Source: Roseibium sp. TrichSKD4 | GTDB taxonomy: Bacteria > Pseudomonadota > Alphaproteobacteria > Rhizobiales > Stappiaceae | Assembly: GCF_000148725.1 (NCBI RefSeq) | Contig: NZ_GL476310.1 | Location: 207,219 to 271,218, forward strand | Length of the DNA stretch: 64,000 bases | Direction of reading: 5' to 3' | Shown here: positions 1-8,468 of the stretch, piece after piece | Layout: the number at the start of each line of letters is the position of its first letter | How positions within the stretch are numbered: the stretch's first letter is position 1 | The notes under the pieces: model-generated | Databases searched by the model: none | Told to the model about the DNA's origin: nothing | Seen by the model: only the letters and a program-made list of their open reading frames with translations | Translations under genes and position numbers: made by a program

Positions 1-790
1 GATGGCGGGCCGTTATGCCCATGCCAAACAGTTCAAGCGGATGCGCCGGGAACTCAAAAAGCTGAAGACCTATCTGGGCCGGGTCTATCGCGACATCTCC
101 CGCAAGATCGCAGGCAACGAAGGTCTTGAGCACCGGTTCTCCCGTCTGCTGGGACTGGTGGAGCGGCTTCTGGCCCAGACCCCCAAGGACAAAAACAAGA
201 TTTATTCCATGCATGCGCCGGAAGTGGCCTGTATTGCCAAGGGCAAGGCGCGAACACCTTACGAGTTCGGGGCCAAGGTTGGCATTGCCACGACCAATCG
301 GGAAGGATTGGTTCTTGCGGCGAGGGCTTTTGAGGGCAATCCCTATGATGGGCACACCTTGAATGACACCATCAGTCAGGCTGAGAAAGTCTGCGGCACC
401 AAAGCTGAGCGTGTCTATGTGGACCGTGGCTATCGGGGGCATGATTATGAGGGCGACGCCAAGGTCATGATCTCCGGCCAGAAGCGCGGGCTGACGGCAC
501 AGATGAAGCGTGAGCTGAAACGACGATCAGCGATCGAGGCCACCATCGGCCACATGAAAACAGATGGACGACTTGACCGGAACTTCCTCAATGGCAAAAA
601 TGGCGATGCCATCAACGCCCTGCTGGCCGCAGCCGGTCATAACCTGCGTCTGATCCTCAATGCACTGATCATTTTGCTGCTCTGGATCACAAACCCCATC
701 CCCAAACCGGTCAAATCGAATATTTGCGTATTGCTTCGGCCACGCGCAACATCAATGGCTTAGACGTTGTTCAGGGCGGACTACTGCACA
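1..790 (+). mobile_element. IS5-family insertion sequence, right part only
   Basis: The window opens inside an insertion sequence whose transposase ends at 763. The neighbouring dehydrogenase ends at 799, so the right terminus must lie in the 36 bases between them. The left terminus is outside the window, so inverted repeats and target duplication cannot be checked, and the right edge given is approximate. Confidence 0.6.
2..763 (+). CDS. IS5-family transposase, C-terminal part (gene runs off the left edge)
   Basis: The visible 253 residues are the C-terminal part of a DDE transposase that cuts and joins the IS ends. The segment around residues 137-147 (YVDRGYRG) carries the second catalytic aspartate. 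The run around residues 177-184 (IEATIGHM) carries the catalytic glutamate in the Y-(2)-R-(3)-E-like signature region of IS5 elements. The reading frame is open at the window edge, so the first methionine at position 2 is probably internal and the N-terminal part, with the first aspartate, is missing from view. The IS sits directly downstream of a convergent PQQ alcohol dehydrogenase gene and does not interrupt it. The family is clear; the subgroup is not assigned. Confidence 0.8.
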   Translation: MAGRYAHAKQFKRMRRELKKLKTYLGRVYRDISRKIAGNEGLEHRFSRLLGLVERLLAQTPKDKNKIYSMHAPEVACIAKGKARTPYEFGAKVGIATTNREGLVLAARAFEGNPYDGHTLNDTISQAEKVCGTKAERVYVDRGYRGHDYEGDAKVMISGQKRGLTAQMKRELKRRSAIEATIGHMKTDGRLDRNFLNGKNGDAINALLAAAGHNLRLILNALIILLLWITNPIPKPVKSNICVLLRPRATSMA

Positions 791-798
791 TCTGAAAG

Positions 799-2637
799 TT
801 ATTGGGCTGAAGCTTGCTCAATGTTCTTGATTTTGAACACCCAGAAGGAACCGCCTTGGCTTACTTCTCTTGTCAGCTTGGCCATGTCCCCACCCCACAG
901 TGGGACAGCTCCACCATATCCAGACGCAAAACCGATGTACTGTTCGCCGTCCATCTCCCAGGTCACAGGGCAAGAGATGATGCCGGACCCAGTCTGGAAG
1001 CTCCATAACTCTTCACCCGTTTCTGCGTGGAACGCCTTCATGTAGCCATCAGAGGTTCCAGTGAAGACTAGGTTGCCGGCTGTAGTCATTGTCCCAGCCC
1101 ACAAGGGGAGTTCTTCTTTGTGCTCCCAGACGACTTCACCAGTTGTTGGGTTCATAGCTCTTAAAAGACCGACATGATCTTCAAACAGGCGTTTGATTGT
1201 AAAGCCCATACCCAGATAAGCAGCTCCTGGAGAATAGGTTACCTGCTCGGTCCAGTAATCCTCGGTCCAATGGTTTGCCGGGACATAGAACAATCCGGTA
1301 TCCGGGCTGTAAGACATCGGGTTCCAGTTTTTACCACCAAGGAATGGCGGCGAAACCTGAACAGAAGCGCCTCTCTTCTCGCCCTCTGCTGGAGGTGGCG
1401 GGCGCTGACCTTGGACTTCGATTGGTCGCCCTGTCTTGAGATCAATACCCTCGGCCCACGTGATTTTGTCCACAAACGGGAAAGCGTTCAAGAGAGCGGT
1501 TGGACGGTTGATATCACCTCCCCGCTTAGAGCGTGCGTCAATATCTGTTACATAAAAGAAGCCATTCCGATCGGCATGGGCGCCAGCGCGGTGCTTCTGA
1601 CCTTCCTTATCTGTGTAATCAAACAGTATAATCTCATTGTTGCCTGAAAAGTCCCAGGCATCGTTTGGCGTGTGTTGGTAGAAGCCAATCAACTCACCAT
1701 TTGAGGGATCAACATATGCTTGGCCGGATGTAAACAGGCTGTCGCCAGGCCATCTTGTCCAACCGTTCCAAGGGGCAGGATTACCCGCGCCGATAATAAT
1801 TGTGTTGGTTTCAACATCAAATGATGCTGACTGCCAAGGCGCGCCACCACCATGGCGCCATGCTTCAACCAATTCGCCATTTTCGTCGCGCGGCCAAGAT
1901 GGCGCGTTAGGATCGCCGGTCGGAGTTGACGGCTCGCCCATATAGCGTCCCACATGGCCCTGCACCAATGGACGCATCCAGACTTCCTCCCCGGTTTCCG
2001 GGTCACGGGCATAGAGTTTTCCGACAATACCGAATTCATCCCCGGAGGAACCATGTATCAATAGGTCTCGGCCTGATTTTTTATCATGAATTATAGTCGG
2101 CGCGCCTGTCATTGTGTAACCGACTTTGTAGTCACCAAACCTTTTGCGCCAGATAACTTTGCCTGTGTTTTTATCAAGAGCCACTATAGAGGCATCCAAC
2201 AACCCCATATATACCTTGTCACCATAGATTGCTGCGCCGCGGTTAACTACGTCACAGCATGGACGAATTCCTTCTGGTAGACGCGCAGAAAACTGCCACA
2301 GTTTCTTTCCAGTTTTGGCGTCCAGAGCAAACATTCGACTATAGGACGCAGTTGCGTAAATCACCCCATCGTGAACAATTGCTTGAACTTCTTGGCCTCG
2401 TTGCCGTTCGTCTCCGAACGAGAAAGACCACGCTGGTACAAGGTCATCTACGTTTTCTGTGTTGATTTTCGTCAGTGGGCTGTAGCGTTGAGCGTCTGGC
2501 CCAAAGCCATACATCAGAACGTCTTCAGTCGTTTGAGCGTCATTTACGATGTCTTCCCAAGAGACATCAGCAAGTGCTGTCCCAACCATTGAAAATGTCA
2601 ATAAGCTTGCAGCTAAAATTCTGGCCTTCAATTTCAT
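799..2637 (-). CDS. exaA: PQQ-dependent alcohol dehydrogenase, quinoprotein ethanol dehydrogenase (ExaA/QedA) type
   Basis: A periplasmic quinoprotein that oxidises primary alcohols to aldehydes and passes electrons to a c-type cytochrome. The chosen start gives 612 residues. It is preceded by a GGAGGAAG ribosome site and followed by a signal peptide of about 23 residues. The protein shows repeated propeller tryptophan motifs and the vicinal cysteine pair at 127-128 typical of PQQ dehydrogenases. By family knowledge the metal and catalytic residues are Glu201, Asn286 and Asp329. The residue two after the catalytic Asp is Ser331, not the Asp that marks lanthanide-dependent XoxF/ExaF enzymes, so a calcium enzyme is expected. 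An in-frame ATG at 2700 is rejected because it would precede the signal peptide. A two-component system lies upstream on the same strand. The cofactor genes pqqBCDE lie about 60 kb away. No cytochrome partner gene is seen nearby. Confidence 0.93.
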   Translation of the reverse strand: MKLKARILAASLLTFSMVGTALADVSWEDIVNDAQTTEDVLMYGFGPDAQRYSPLTKINTENVDDLVPAWSFSFGDERQRGQEVQAIVHDGVIYATASYSRMFALDAKTGKKLWQFSARLPEGIRPCCDVVNRGAAIYGDKVYMGLLDASIVALDKNTGKVIWRKRFGDYKVGYTMTGAPTIIHDKKSGRDLLIHGSSGDEFGIVGKLYARDPETGEEVWMRPLVQGHVGRYMGEPSTPTGDPNAPSWPRDENGELVEAWRHGGGAPWQSASFDVETNTIIIGAGNPAPWNGWTRWPGDSLFTSGQAYVDPSNGELIGFYQHTPNDAWDFSGNNEIILFDYTDKEGQKHRAGAHADRNGFFYVTDIDARSKRGGDINRPTALLNAFPFVDKITWAEGIDLKTGRPIEVQGQRPPPPAEGEKRGASVQVSPPFLGGKNWNPMSYSPDTGLFYVPANHWTEDYWTEQVTYSPGAAYLGMGFTIKRLFEDHVGLLRAMNPTTGEVVWEHKEELPLWAGTMTTAGNLVFTGTSDGYMKAFHAETGEELWSFQTGSGIISCPVTWEMDGEQYIGFASGYGGAVPLWGGDMAKLTREVSQGGSFWVFKIKNIEQASAQ

Positions 2638-2867
2638 CCATCTTCCTCCCAAGCAATTTTCTTTTGCTAAGGGGAGGTTACTGCTCATTATTTTGAACAA
2701 ACTGAGAGCTTTATAAGAAACCTATAAGAAAACATTGGACATAAGTCTAAACATGTTACTTAGTACAATCATCCCAGCATTGGGCAATCAACTTGGAAAT
2801 TTCAAACGACGGAAATGAGATGCCAACTGCGTACTGATGGGTCTTTTTCCGAAGCTAGCTCCAGCGA

Positions 2868-3547
2868 TTATTTGTACGCAGACTCAAGTCGAAAACCAAC
2901 TCCTCGAACCGTCTTAATTGTGATTTCAGAACCGGATGCCGCAAGTTTCCTGCGGAGATACCCTACATATACATCGACAACACCTGTAGTATGCTTTTCT
3001 TCGTCCCCCAGACATCTCCCAACAGGCTATCCCGCAACACCGCATCGCCACGGGACTGCATAAGGGAATGCAGCAAATCGAACTCACGTTTGGTCAGTTC
3101 AATTATGTTGTTATCGGAGTGTACGATCCGTCGGGACGGATTCAGTGAAAGAGAACCAATGACTAGGTTTTTGTTTTGTTTGTAATCTTTTTGCCTGCGA
3201 AGATGCGCGGCAATGCGGGCGGACAATTCAGCTGTTGAAAATGGTTTTGTAATGTAATCATCCGCGCCCAACCTCAAGCCCCTCAGCATATCCGCTTGAC
3301 TGTCACGACAAGTCAACATCACGATAGGAACTGTGACGCCGCTCTCGCGCAAACGCTGGCAAACTTCAAAACCGCTGAAAACAGGCAACATCGCATCAAG
3401 TAGGATAAGGTCAAACGCACCAGATGCCCCTGCTATCAAGCCCAACTCGCCATCGTTCACAACCGAAATCTCTTGTCCGGTGTTTTGGAGGGTTTTTGAT
3501 ATCAGGTCAGAGATATCGGGATTATCTTCAACAACAAGGATGGTCAT
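2868..3547 (-). pseudogene. OmpR/PhoB-type response regulator, broken by a one-base frameshift in a G tract
   Basis: A transcription regulator with an N-terminal receiver domain (phospho-acceptor Asp51, VMLT and KPF motifs) and a C-terminal winged helix. The frame reads normally to VWG, then passes through five G bases (C at 3005-3009 on the plus strand) into a short wrong tail ending at 2963. One additional G would restore the usual DNA-binding end, with [13 protein letters not shown] and TVRGVGFRL motifs, stopping at 2868-2870. The intact frame would encode about 226 residues, the usual length. As written, the recognition helix and wing are lost. The start at 3547 overlaps the end of the histidine kinase by 20 bases, so the two were one operon. 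The cause could be a recent mutation, tract-length variation or an assembly error. The downstream dehydrogenase gene is a plausible target by position only. Confidence 0.85.
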
Positions 3548-5072
3548 GACAATCATTCTTTGAACGAAGAAGCGGTAGACGAACTGTGAATTCTGCTCCT
3601 CCGTTTACGGTGTTCTCAAAGTTGATATTTCCTTTGTGCTGGTCCGCAATTTGGTTGGCCATTGAAAGCCCAATTCCAGTTCCGCCGCTGAAGAAACTGG
3701 TATGTCGATCAAAAATCGACTTGCCTTGTAAAACACCGGGCCCATGATCACATATAGACACGACTGCAAACCCATCTGCACCGCCTAACTTTATTTCTAG
3801 AGGCTCGCTTTCAGAGGCGAAACGAAGACCGTTCTCAACAATCGCGTCGAAAAGGCGCACAAGCCCATCACGATCTCCTTCAATCTCAAATGGGCCATCA
3901 TCTGAGGCTGAAAAACTTATATATTCTGCGTTTGGCAAAACCCTGAGTTCAGCCAATCTGTTGTCCAGAAGTTCGGTGAGCTCAACAACGCACCGTGGCG
4001 ACGTCAGTCTGCCATCATCAGATTGCGCGAGGGATAGCAGTTCAGATATTCGTTGGTTGACGTTGTCGATTGCCAGAAGTGCGATTGGCACCTCCTGCTC
4101 GTTATTCTTGATGTTTTCTATCGACCCACGTGCCACCGATAGCGGTGTCTTCAAACTGTGGCCGAGGTCGGTGAGAAATCGTCGTCTTGTTTCGTCAATT
4201 TGCTTCAGCCTTGTGTTGCTTAGCTGCAGAGCGTTTGACCGGTGCTCAAGCTCAAATTTAAGGTCAGACTGTACGGTTCTCGATAATGTTCGCTCATCGG
4301 ACAGTGCCTTCCGCAATTCAACAACTGCCGACCGAATATCCACGTCTGGCAAATCAATACTCGAAAGTTGAGGTTCGGAATCTGTGCGCAGTTCCATCAG
4401 ACTCTCAACGAGTAGCTTTCGAAAACCAGCATGCATACTTGCCTGCCAAAGCCAGCCAAAAACGGTACTGCATGCCGCTACAAACAAAAGCACAAACAGC
4501 AAACGCGACCATCGCGTTTGCTCAGTCTCCAGTGTTTTGTGTGCTCGTTCTATTTCCCCTCGCTCATCTTCAATGGCTTCCTGAACCAATGCTTGTATTC
4601 GCTGCCGAGAAGTCACCACAAGCGAGAGGGTCTCTGATACGTCTAAACCGAGGTCAGCCGAGCCTCTCAAACGTATGAGTTGCCTAGCATGCCCTAAAAC
4701 CTCAATCAGTGCCTCGCGGAGTTCCCTTGGACGTTGTCGCTCGGCTTCTTCTTCATTTTGCTCATCTTCACCGACAAATCCTATCTCGATCTCGGTGAGT
4801 TGATCCAAAACACCGAAAGTATGAATTGCGTCCCGCTCGAAAGCATCCAATAGCTGAAGTGTATCTTTCAGATCAGGGTTCAAGATTAGCGAAATCAGTT
4901 GATCATCAAGACGAATGGCAACTCTTTCCAAAGCTACAATTTGTCCGGAAGCTTGTTCTATTCGAGTGGTTAGATGTCTCACGCGCTCGAAATTGAAATA
5001 AGTCACTGCTGTAGCCAATGTGACAGTCAACAAGGCGATCAAGATCGACAATAATCGCAGCAGATTGCTCAT
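3528..5072 (-). CDS. Membrane sensor histidine kinase
   Basis: An inner-membrane sensor of 514 residues. Two membrane segments (about residues 5-25 and 190-211) enclose a periplasmic region rich in helix and acidic residues. Then come a coiled linker, the dimerisation helix with phospho-acceptor His305 (GHSLKTPL), and an ATPase domain with N box (VENGLRF), G1 (DHGPG) and G2 (GGTGIGL). The start is placed at 5072 because its ATG overlaps the stop of the upstream gene as ATGA, which suggests translational coupling. A start at 5105 is possible but poorly placed. The cognate regulator follows directly and carries a frameshift, so the pathway may be inactive. The ligand is unknown; location beside the PQQ dehydrogenase suggests a link to alcohol oxidation, as inference. 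Confidence 0.88.
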   Translation of the reverse strand: MSNLLRLLSILIALLTVTLATAVTYFNFERVRHLTTRIEQASGQIVALERVAIRLDDQLISLILNPDLKDTLQLLDAFERDAIHTFGVLDQLTEIEIGFVGEDEQNEEEAERQRPRELREALIEVLGHARQLIRLRGSADLGLDVSETLSLVVTSRQRIQALVQEAIEDERGEIERAHKTLETEQTRWSRLLFVLLFVAACSTVFGWLWQASMHAGFRKLLVESLMELRTDSEPQLSSIDLPDVDIRSAVVELRKALSDERTLSRTVQSDLKFELEHRSNALQLSNTRLKQIDETRRRFLTDLGHSLKTPLSVARGSIENIKNNEQEVPIALLAIDNVNQRISELLSLAQSDDGRLTSPRCVVELTELLDNRLAELRVLPNAEYISFSASDDGPFEIEGDRDGLVRLFDAIVENGLRFASESEPLEIKLGGADGFAVVSICDHGPGVLQGKSIFDRHTSFFSGGTGIGLSMANQIADQHKGNINFENTVNGGAEFTVRLPLLRSKNDCHDHPCC

Positions 5073-5485
5073 TTTTGTTCTTTTGTAACAAGGTGCAAGC
5101 TCCACCCGCCACTTGCATCAATTTGAACACTTATTTTTTCTGTACTCGCAATTTGGTAAGTTCGCTCCCCAACGCCTCCAATGTGAAGATTTTGGATTGT
5201 ATTGCCATTTTCGTCCAAAACAGTCGCTACAAGAACGGCATCATTGCTGGAGATCAGAATCTTATCGCCTTTCTAGACTTCAAAAATCGGTGTCTGTCCG
5301 GAACGCTCTCCCAAGAAAACTCTTTTCTTCTTAAGCGCGGTTTTGGCGAGCTGATCATAACAGCTAAGACGTTCATCTGGCCTAGGCTTCTCTTGGCAAG
5401 CCCGCAAGCTCTCATCTAACTCTGCTGCCCACGCTGCCATGGACTGCAAAATCGTCAGCGAGACCACTAGAATTAAATTTCGCAT
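5069..5485 (-). pseudogene. Small exported protein interrupted by an in-frame amber codon
   Basis: The frame opens with a signal peptide (about residues 1-20, ending AWA) and a segment with paired cysteines around ACQEKPRPDERLSCYDQLAK, a pattern of small periplasmic proteins. Codon 71 (5273-5275 on the plus strand, CTA) is TAG. The same frame then stays open for another 67 codons, with an ordinary beta-rich composition, up to a TGA that overlaps the histidine kinase ATG. That exact junction argues that the original gene was one protein of about 138 residues and that the TAG is a point mutation. The family is not recognised. It may have been a periplasmic accessory protein of the sensor. The first 70 residues alone could still be made and exported. 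Confidence 0.7.
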
Positions 5486-5794
5486 TTGACTCGACCAAAC
5501 TCAAACGCCGCAATTACCTTGGGTATACGCCAGAAATTCGCCTAAAAAAGCCCTCGTGAGCTTCGCACATCTAAAATCCTACCGATCAAAGGAAACTCTG
5601 AATATTGGACCTAAGTACCGTAAAGGCATCTCACGATATGCCCGGCATTTTACACCCGCTGCCAAATAAATAGCATATGTATCAAATTGTCTTATGTTAG
5701 GGGCGAGGGTTTCAATAACACTGAAGGTCCCTGCAACACCTAGTCGAATACTAAACTTTGACGTTAATTCATAATTGTTAGCTAGGTTAGAACT
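5486..5794. other. Intergenic stretch between two-component operon and integrase fragment
   Basis: No open frame with coding character, RNA gene or clear hairpin is seen here. The part next to 5485 should hold the promoter of the minus-strand two-component operon, but no convincing -35/-10 pair stands out. The AT-rich right part abuts the integrase fragment and may be old island border DNA. Confidence 0.4.
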
Positions 5795-6130
5795 TCACCT
5801 CATCTTGAGTATTTGCCCCGCCAGTGAGCGCTGTTCAGATGACGCATTTTGATATAGCTCCACAAAGCCATCGTGTTCGGACAATTTCGGTCTTATGCGC
5901 AGTGCCTCAATGAGCTCCCGTCGGCGATTGTCATCCAGCTGGCCGTAGTGCTCCTCGGTCGTGCGCATATGCTCGTGACCAAGGTTCTGGCTGAGAGTCT
6001 TGCGTTCTTCCATTATCATTGCGATCTCGTCGATCATCAGAGCGAGCGTCGATCTGATTGCATGGGGGACGAAGTACTTCTGCCCAGCCTTTACGGTGGC
6101 ATGTTTCAGGGTTTTCCGGACCACCGTTGG
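5795..6130 (-). pseudogene. Tyrosine recombinase (phage-type integrase), C-terminal fragment, left copy
   Basis: About 110 residues of the catalytic end of an integrase are present: HxxR in PHAIRST, the second histidine in LGHEH and the nucleophile tyrosine in TEEHYGQL. The N-terminal binding domain and the first catalytic arginine are absent. The DNA and protein closely match the fragment at 12107-12769, with an estimated 80-90 percent identity by eye. The match ends near 6130, about 35 bases before the end of the convergently placed cassette border (the LysR gene stop at 6166). Both fragments are on the minus strand, so they form a diverged direct repeat around the catabolic cassette. Not functional as it stands. 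Confidence 0.85.
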
Positions 6131-6165
6131 GCAGGCTCTGAAACACTTGCTCTCGCTCAGGAGGA

Positions 6166-7008
6166 TCAGCGCACTAACTGGCGATGAAGCCAATCTCGAA
6201 ACGAAACAGCGTTGGCATTAATTTCGTTGATGGAAAGGTAGTACCCCTCTTGTCCGGTGATGGACGCAAGATGCGCCTGTACTAGCAGACCTTCTTTTAT
6301 GGCGTTACCGGCAAGCAACTCGTTCACCAGCGCGACCCCGTTCCCATGCATGGCAATTTGTAGCGCCATACCATAGGAATCTGCAAAGATGCTCGGCGCA
6401 CTGCAGCCGGGGAAAACCTCTCCCCAGGCTCGCCAACCACTTGATGTCCCAACGGTCTCGATCAGCGGCAGTTCTTCCAGTTTCCCTTCAAGGCGGGGAG
6501 ACTTGAGAGCAACCAGTCTGCTTGGCTCCAGAAGTTCCGCATTTTTTCCAACCTGCTTTTGCGATCCAAAGCGAATTTCGACATCCGCGCGGGCGGTGTG
6601 AAAGTCATCTGGCCAAATCGCACTCAGGAACCTGAGCCGAACATCTGGATGGTTGGACATAAAACTGGCGAGGTGCGGCGTGATCACCCATTGTGCGACG
6701 CTGACTGACGTTGCAATGGTCAGTTGATCCGCGGTTGGGCCAGCGTCGAAAGCTTCCGTTGCGAAGGCCAGTTTTTCGAGGGCAGCTCCAACCTGAGGCA
6801 GCAAGCTTCGTCCATTATCTGTCAGCGACAGCCCTCGCGCATGGCGCGTGAACAGCGCAACACGCAGCCTCGTCTCAAGTGCTTTTATCTGTTGGCTGAC
6901 AGCCGACTGTGTCATGCCGATCTCGTTGGCAGCGGCAGTGAAACTGAGATGCCGGGCAGCGGCTTCAAATGTACGAAACCATGTCAGGGGTGGTAGCGAT
7001 TTGGTCAT
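6166..7008 (-). CDS. LysR-family regulator (GcvA-like), likely controls the divergent catabolic cassette
   Basis: A 280-residue cytoplasmic activator with the N-terminal winged helix-turn-helix (residues about 8-65, with AARHLSFTAAANEIGMTQSAV) and a substrate-binding domain typical of LysR proteins. The opening LPPLTWFRTFEAAARH is characteristic of the GcvA branch. It is transcribed away from the cassette starting at 7118, and the 109-base gap between them holds a perfect inverted repeat with the T-N11-A form of LysR sites. That arrangement is the classic layout for a LysR protein acting on a neighbouring operon in response to a pathway compound. The effector cannot be read from sequence. If the cassette is tgn-like, this gene would play the TgnR position, but TgnR membership of the same family was not verified. 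Confidence 0.9.
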   Translation of the reverse strand: MTKSLPPLTWFRTFEAAARHLSFTAAANEIGMTQSAVSQQIKALETRLRVALFTRHARGLSLTDNGRSLLPQVGAALEKLAFATEAFDAGPTADQLTIATSVSVAQWVITPHLASFMSNHPDVRLRFLSAIWPDDFHTARADVEIRFGSQKQVGKNAELLEPSRLVALKSPRLEGKLEELPLIETVGTSSGWRAWGEVFPGCSAPSIFADSYGMALQIAMHGNGVALVNELLAGNAIKEGLLVQAHLASITGQEGYYLSINEINANAVSFRDWLHRQLVR

Positions 7009-7022
7009 TTGTCAAGCAAGCC

Positions 7023-7037
7023 ATTAGTCATTCTAAT
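7023..7037. promoter_or_regulatory. Candidate LysR operator in the divergent promoter region
   Basis: The bases ATTAG, a five-base spacer and CTAAT form a perfect 15-base palindrome that contains a T-N11-A core. It lies 15 bases upstream of the LysR gene start and about 80 bases before the first cassette gene, where autoregulation and activation sites usually lie. No footprint or second half-site was identified. Confidence 0.6.
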
Positions 7038-7117
7038 ACCTAAGCCCATAATTCATTCGCTTGTCAAAAATGCTCCTCCAAAACACAGTTTGCGGACCAA
7101 GTGAGGGAGAGCACAGA

Positions 7118-7717
7118 GTGCAGCCGGACATCCGCAAGATCGTTACCTATGATGAAGAAGTTCTGATTGAGGGGTTTCACCCAGCCGCCACGCCCTGGCG
7201 AATGTTTGCGGTCGCATGTGTTGTCCGCAATCCTTGGGCTGGCCGTTATGTGGAGGATCTGAAGCCGGAAATTCAGGCCTATGGGCCGGTGCTCGGGAAG
7301 CTGATGAGCCAGAGGATGATTGAGTTTGCCGGAGGCGGCGCAGCCATCGAAGCCTGTGGAAAAGCTGCTGTAGTCGGTCTTGATGGCGAAGTGGAACACG
7401 CGTCGGGCCTGATCCACACCCTGCGATTTGGCAATTTTTACCGCGAAGCCGTAGAGGCCAGATCCTACCTGTCTTTCACCAACACGCGCGGTCCGGCGAA
7501 TGCTCCAATCATGGTGCCTCTGATGGACAAGAATGATGCCGGTCGAAGATCGCACTACCTCACAATCCAGTTTGCGATCCCGGATGCCCCTCGAGCCGAC
7601 GAGATTGTCGTTGTTCTCGGCGGCGCGACCGGGGGGCGCCCGCATCACCGAATTGGTGATCGCTATCAGGACCTGAAGGATCTCGGACATGACGTGGACA
7701 ATCCGGCCGCGGTCTGA
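7118..7717 (+). CDS. AA_synth / DUF1185 family protein (annotated elsewhere as amino acid synthesis family)
   Basis: The sequence matches the small DUF1185 (AA_synth) family, with features such as HTLRFGNFYREAVEARSYLSFTN and the closing GDRYQDLK region. The family name is historical and its biochemical role is not established. I chose the GTG at 7118 because GAGGGAGA lies 7 bases before it and the resulting 199 residues fit the family length. An ATG at 7070 would add an unconserved-looking leader. It is the first gene of a tightly packed plus-strand operon. Its 3' end overlaps the hydrolase gene by 29 bases, so it is probably co-translated with catabolic enzymes and may act on an amide or ring-derived intermediate (inference). 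Confidence 0.75.
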   Translation: MQPDIRKIVTYDEEVLIEGFHPAATPWRMFAVACVVRNPWAGRYVEDLKPEIQAYGPVLGKLMSQRMIEFAGGGAAIEACGKAAVVGLDGEVEHASGLIHTLRFGNFYREAVEARSYLSFTNTRGPANAPIMVPLMDKNDAGRRSHYLTIQFAIPDAPRADEIVVVLGGATGGRPHHRIGDRYQDLKDLGHDVDNPAAV

Positions 7718-8468
7718 CTTCGGTGCCCTGTCGGCCATATCTCAGGGGAGCGGTCCTAAGCTGGTGCTTGTTCATGGCGTTGGACTTCGGGCAGAGGCCT
7801 GGAACCGCCAGCTTGACGCTCTCAGCGAACGGTTTGAGGTTACCGCCCTGGATACGCCAGGTCATGGGGAAAGCCCTATACGCGATCCGTTGTCGGCAAT
7901 TCAGGACTTTACCGATCTGGTCGCGGGGCAGATACCTGAGCCGGTCATGATCATCGGTCATTCGATGGGAGCGATGATCGCGCTTGATCTGGCAATCCGG
8001 TATCCAACGCGCGTGCGCGGAGTTGCTGCCCTCAATGCGGTCTACCGGCGAAGCCCTGAAGCCAGAGACGCCGTCATGGCTCGCGCATCAAGCCTTGACG
8101 GACGCTCACCCCCCGACCCGTCCGAGCCGCTTCGAAGGTGGTTTGGCAGTGGTGACAGCGAAGAAAAATCCGCCTGCAGCAACTGGCTGACATCGACCGA
8201 TCCCGCGGCCTACAAACGTGCCTACAGCGCTTTTGCCCGCTCTGACGTTCCCTCTCCAAATGGACTTGAAGCGATGAAATGTCCCGCTCTTTTCATGACA
8301 GGAAGCCGGGAACCCAATTCCACACCGGACATGAGCCGGGCCATGGCCGCAGTCGCGCCAGATGGCAAGACGGCCATCCTGGACGGAGCGGCGCACATGA
8401 TGCCCATGACCCATGCGGACAAGGTAAACCCGATCCTTTTGGATTTTGCTCTAGGTGTTTGGAAATGA
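7689..8468 (+). CDS. Alpha/beta-fold hydrolase (possible TgnD-like amide hydrolase)
   Basis: A cytoplasmic hydrolase of 259 residues. It has the oxyanion strand VLVHGVG (residues 26-32), the nucleophile elbow GHSMG with Ser92, and a C-terminal catalytic His near residue 236 (GAAHMMP). Length and motif order match single-domain alpha/beta hydrolases. It overlaps the upstream gene by 29 bases, and its stop overlaps the next start as ATGA. In Acinetobacter baylyi trigonelline degradation, the ring-opened N-formyl intermediate is cleaved by a hydrolase (TgnD); placement beside a flavin monooxygenase, flavin reductase and aldehyde dehydrogenase suggests a comparable step here. Substrate identity is an inference from context. 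Ester or lactone hydrolysis is equally compatible with the fold. Confidence 0.85.
   Translation: MTWTIRPRSDFGALSAISQGSGPKLVLVHGVGLRAEAWNRQLDALSERFEVTALDTPGHGESPIRDPLSAIQDFTDLVAGQIPEPVMIIGHSMGAMIALDLAIRYPTRVRGVAALNAVYRRSPEARDAVMARASSLDGRSPPDPSEPLRRWFGSGDSEEKSACSNWLTSTDPAAYKRAYSAFARSDVPSPNGLEAMKCPALFMTGSREPNSTPDMSRAMAAVAPDGKTAILDGAAHMMPMTHADKVNPILLDFALGVWK

Noticed and set aside
799-2637. Assignment of the PQQ dehydrogenase as lanthanide-dependent XoxF
   Set aside because: The residue two positions after the catalytic Asp is Ser, not the Asp required for lanthanide binding.
7064-7738. Minus-strand open frame of 224 codons
   Set aside because: It is fully antisense to the DUF1185 gene, has no ribosome site and has an unlikely composition.
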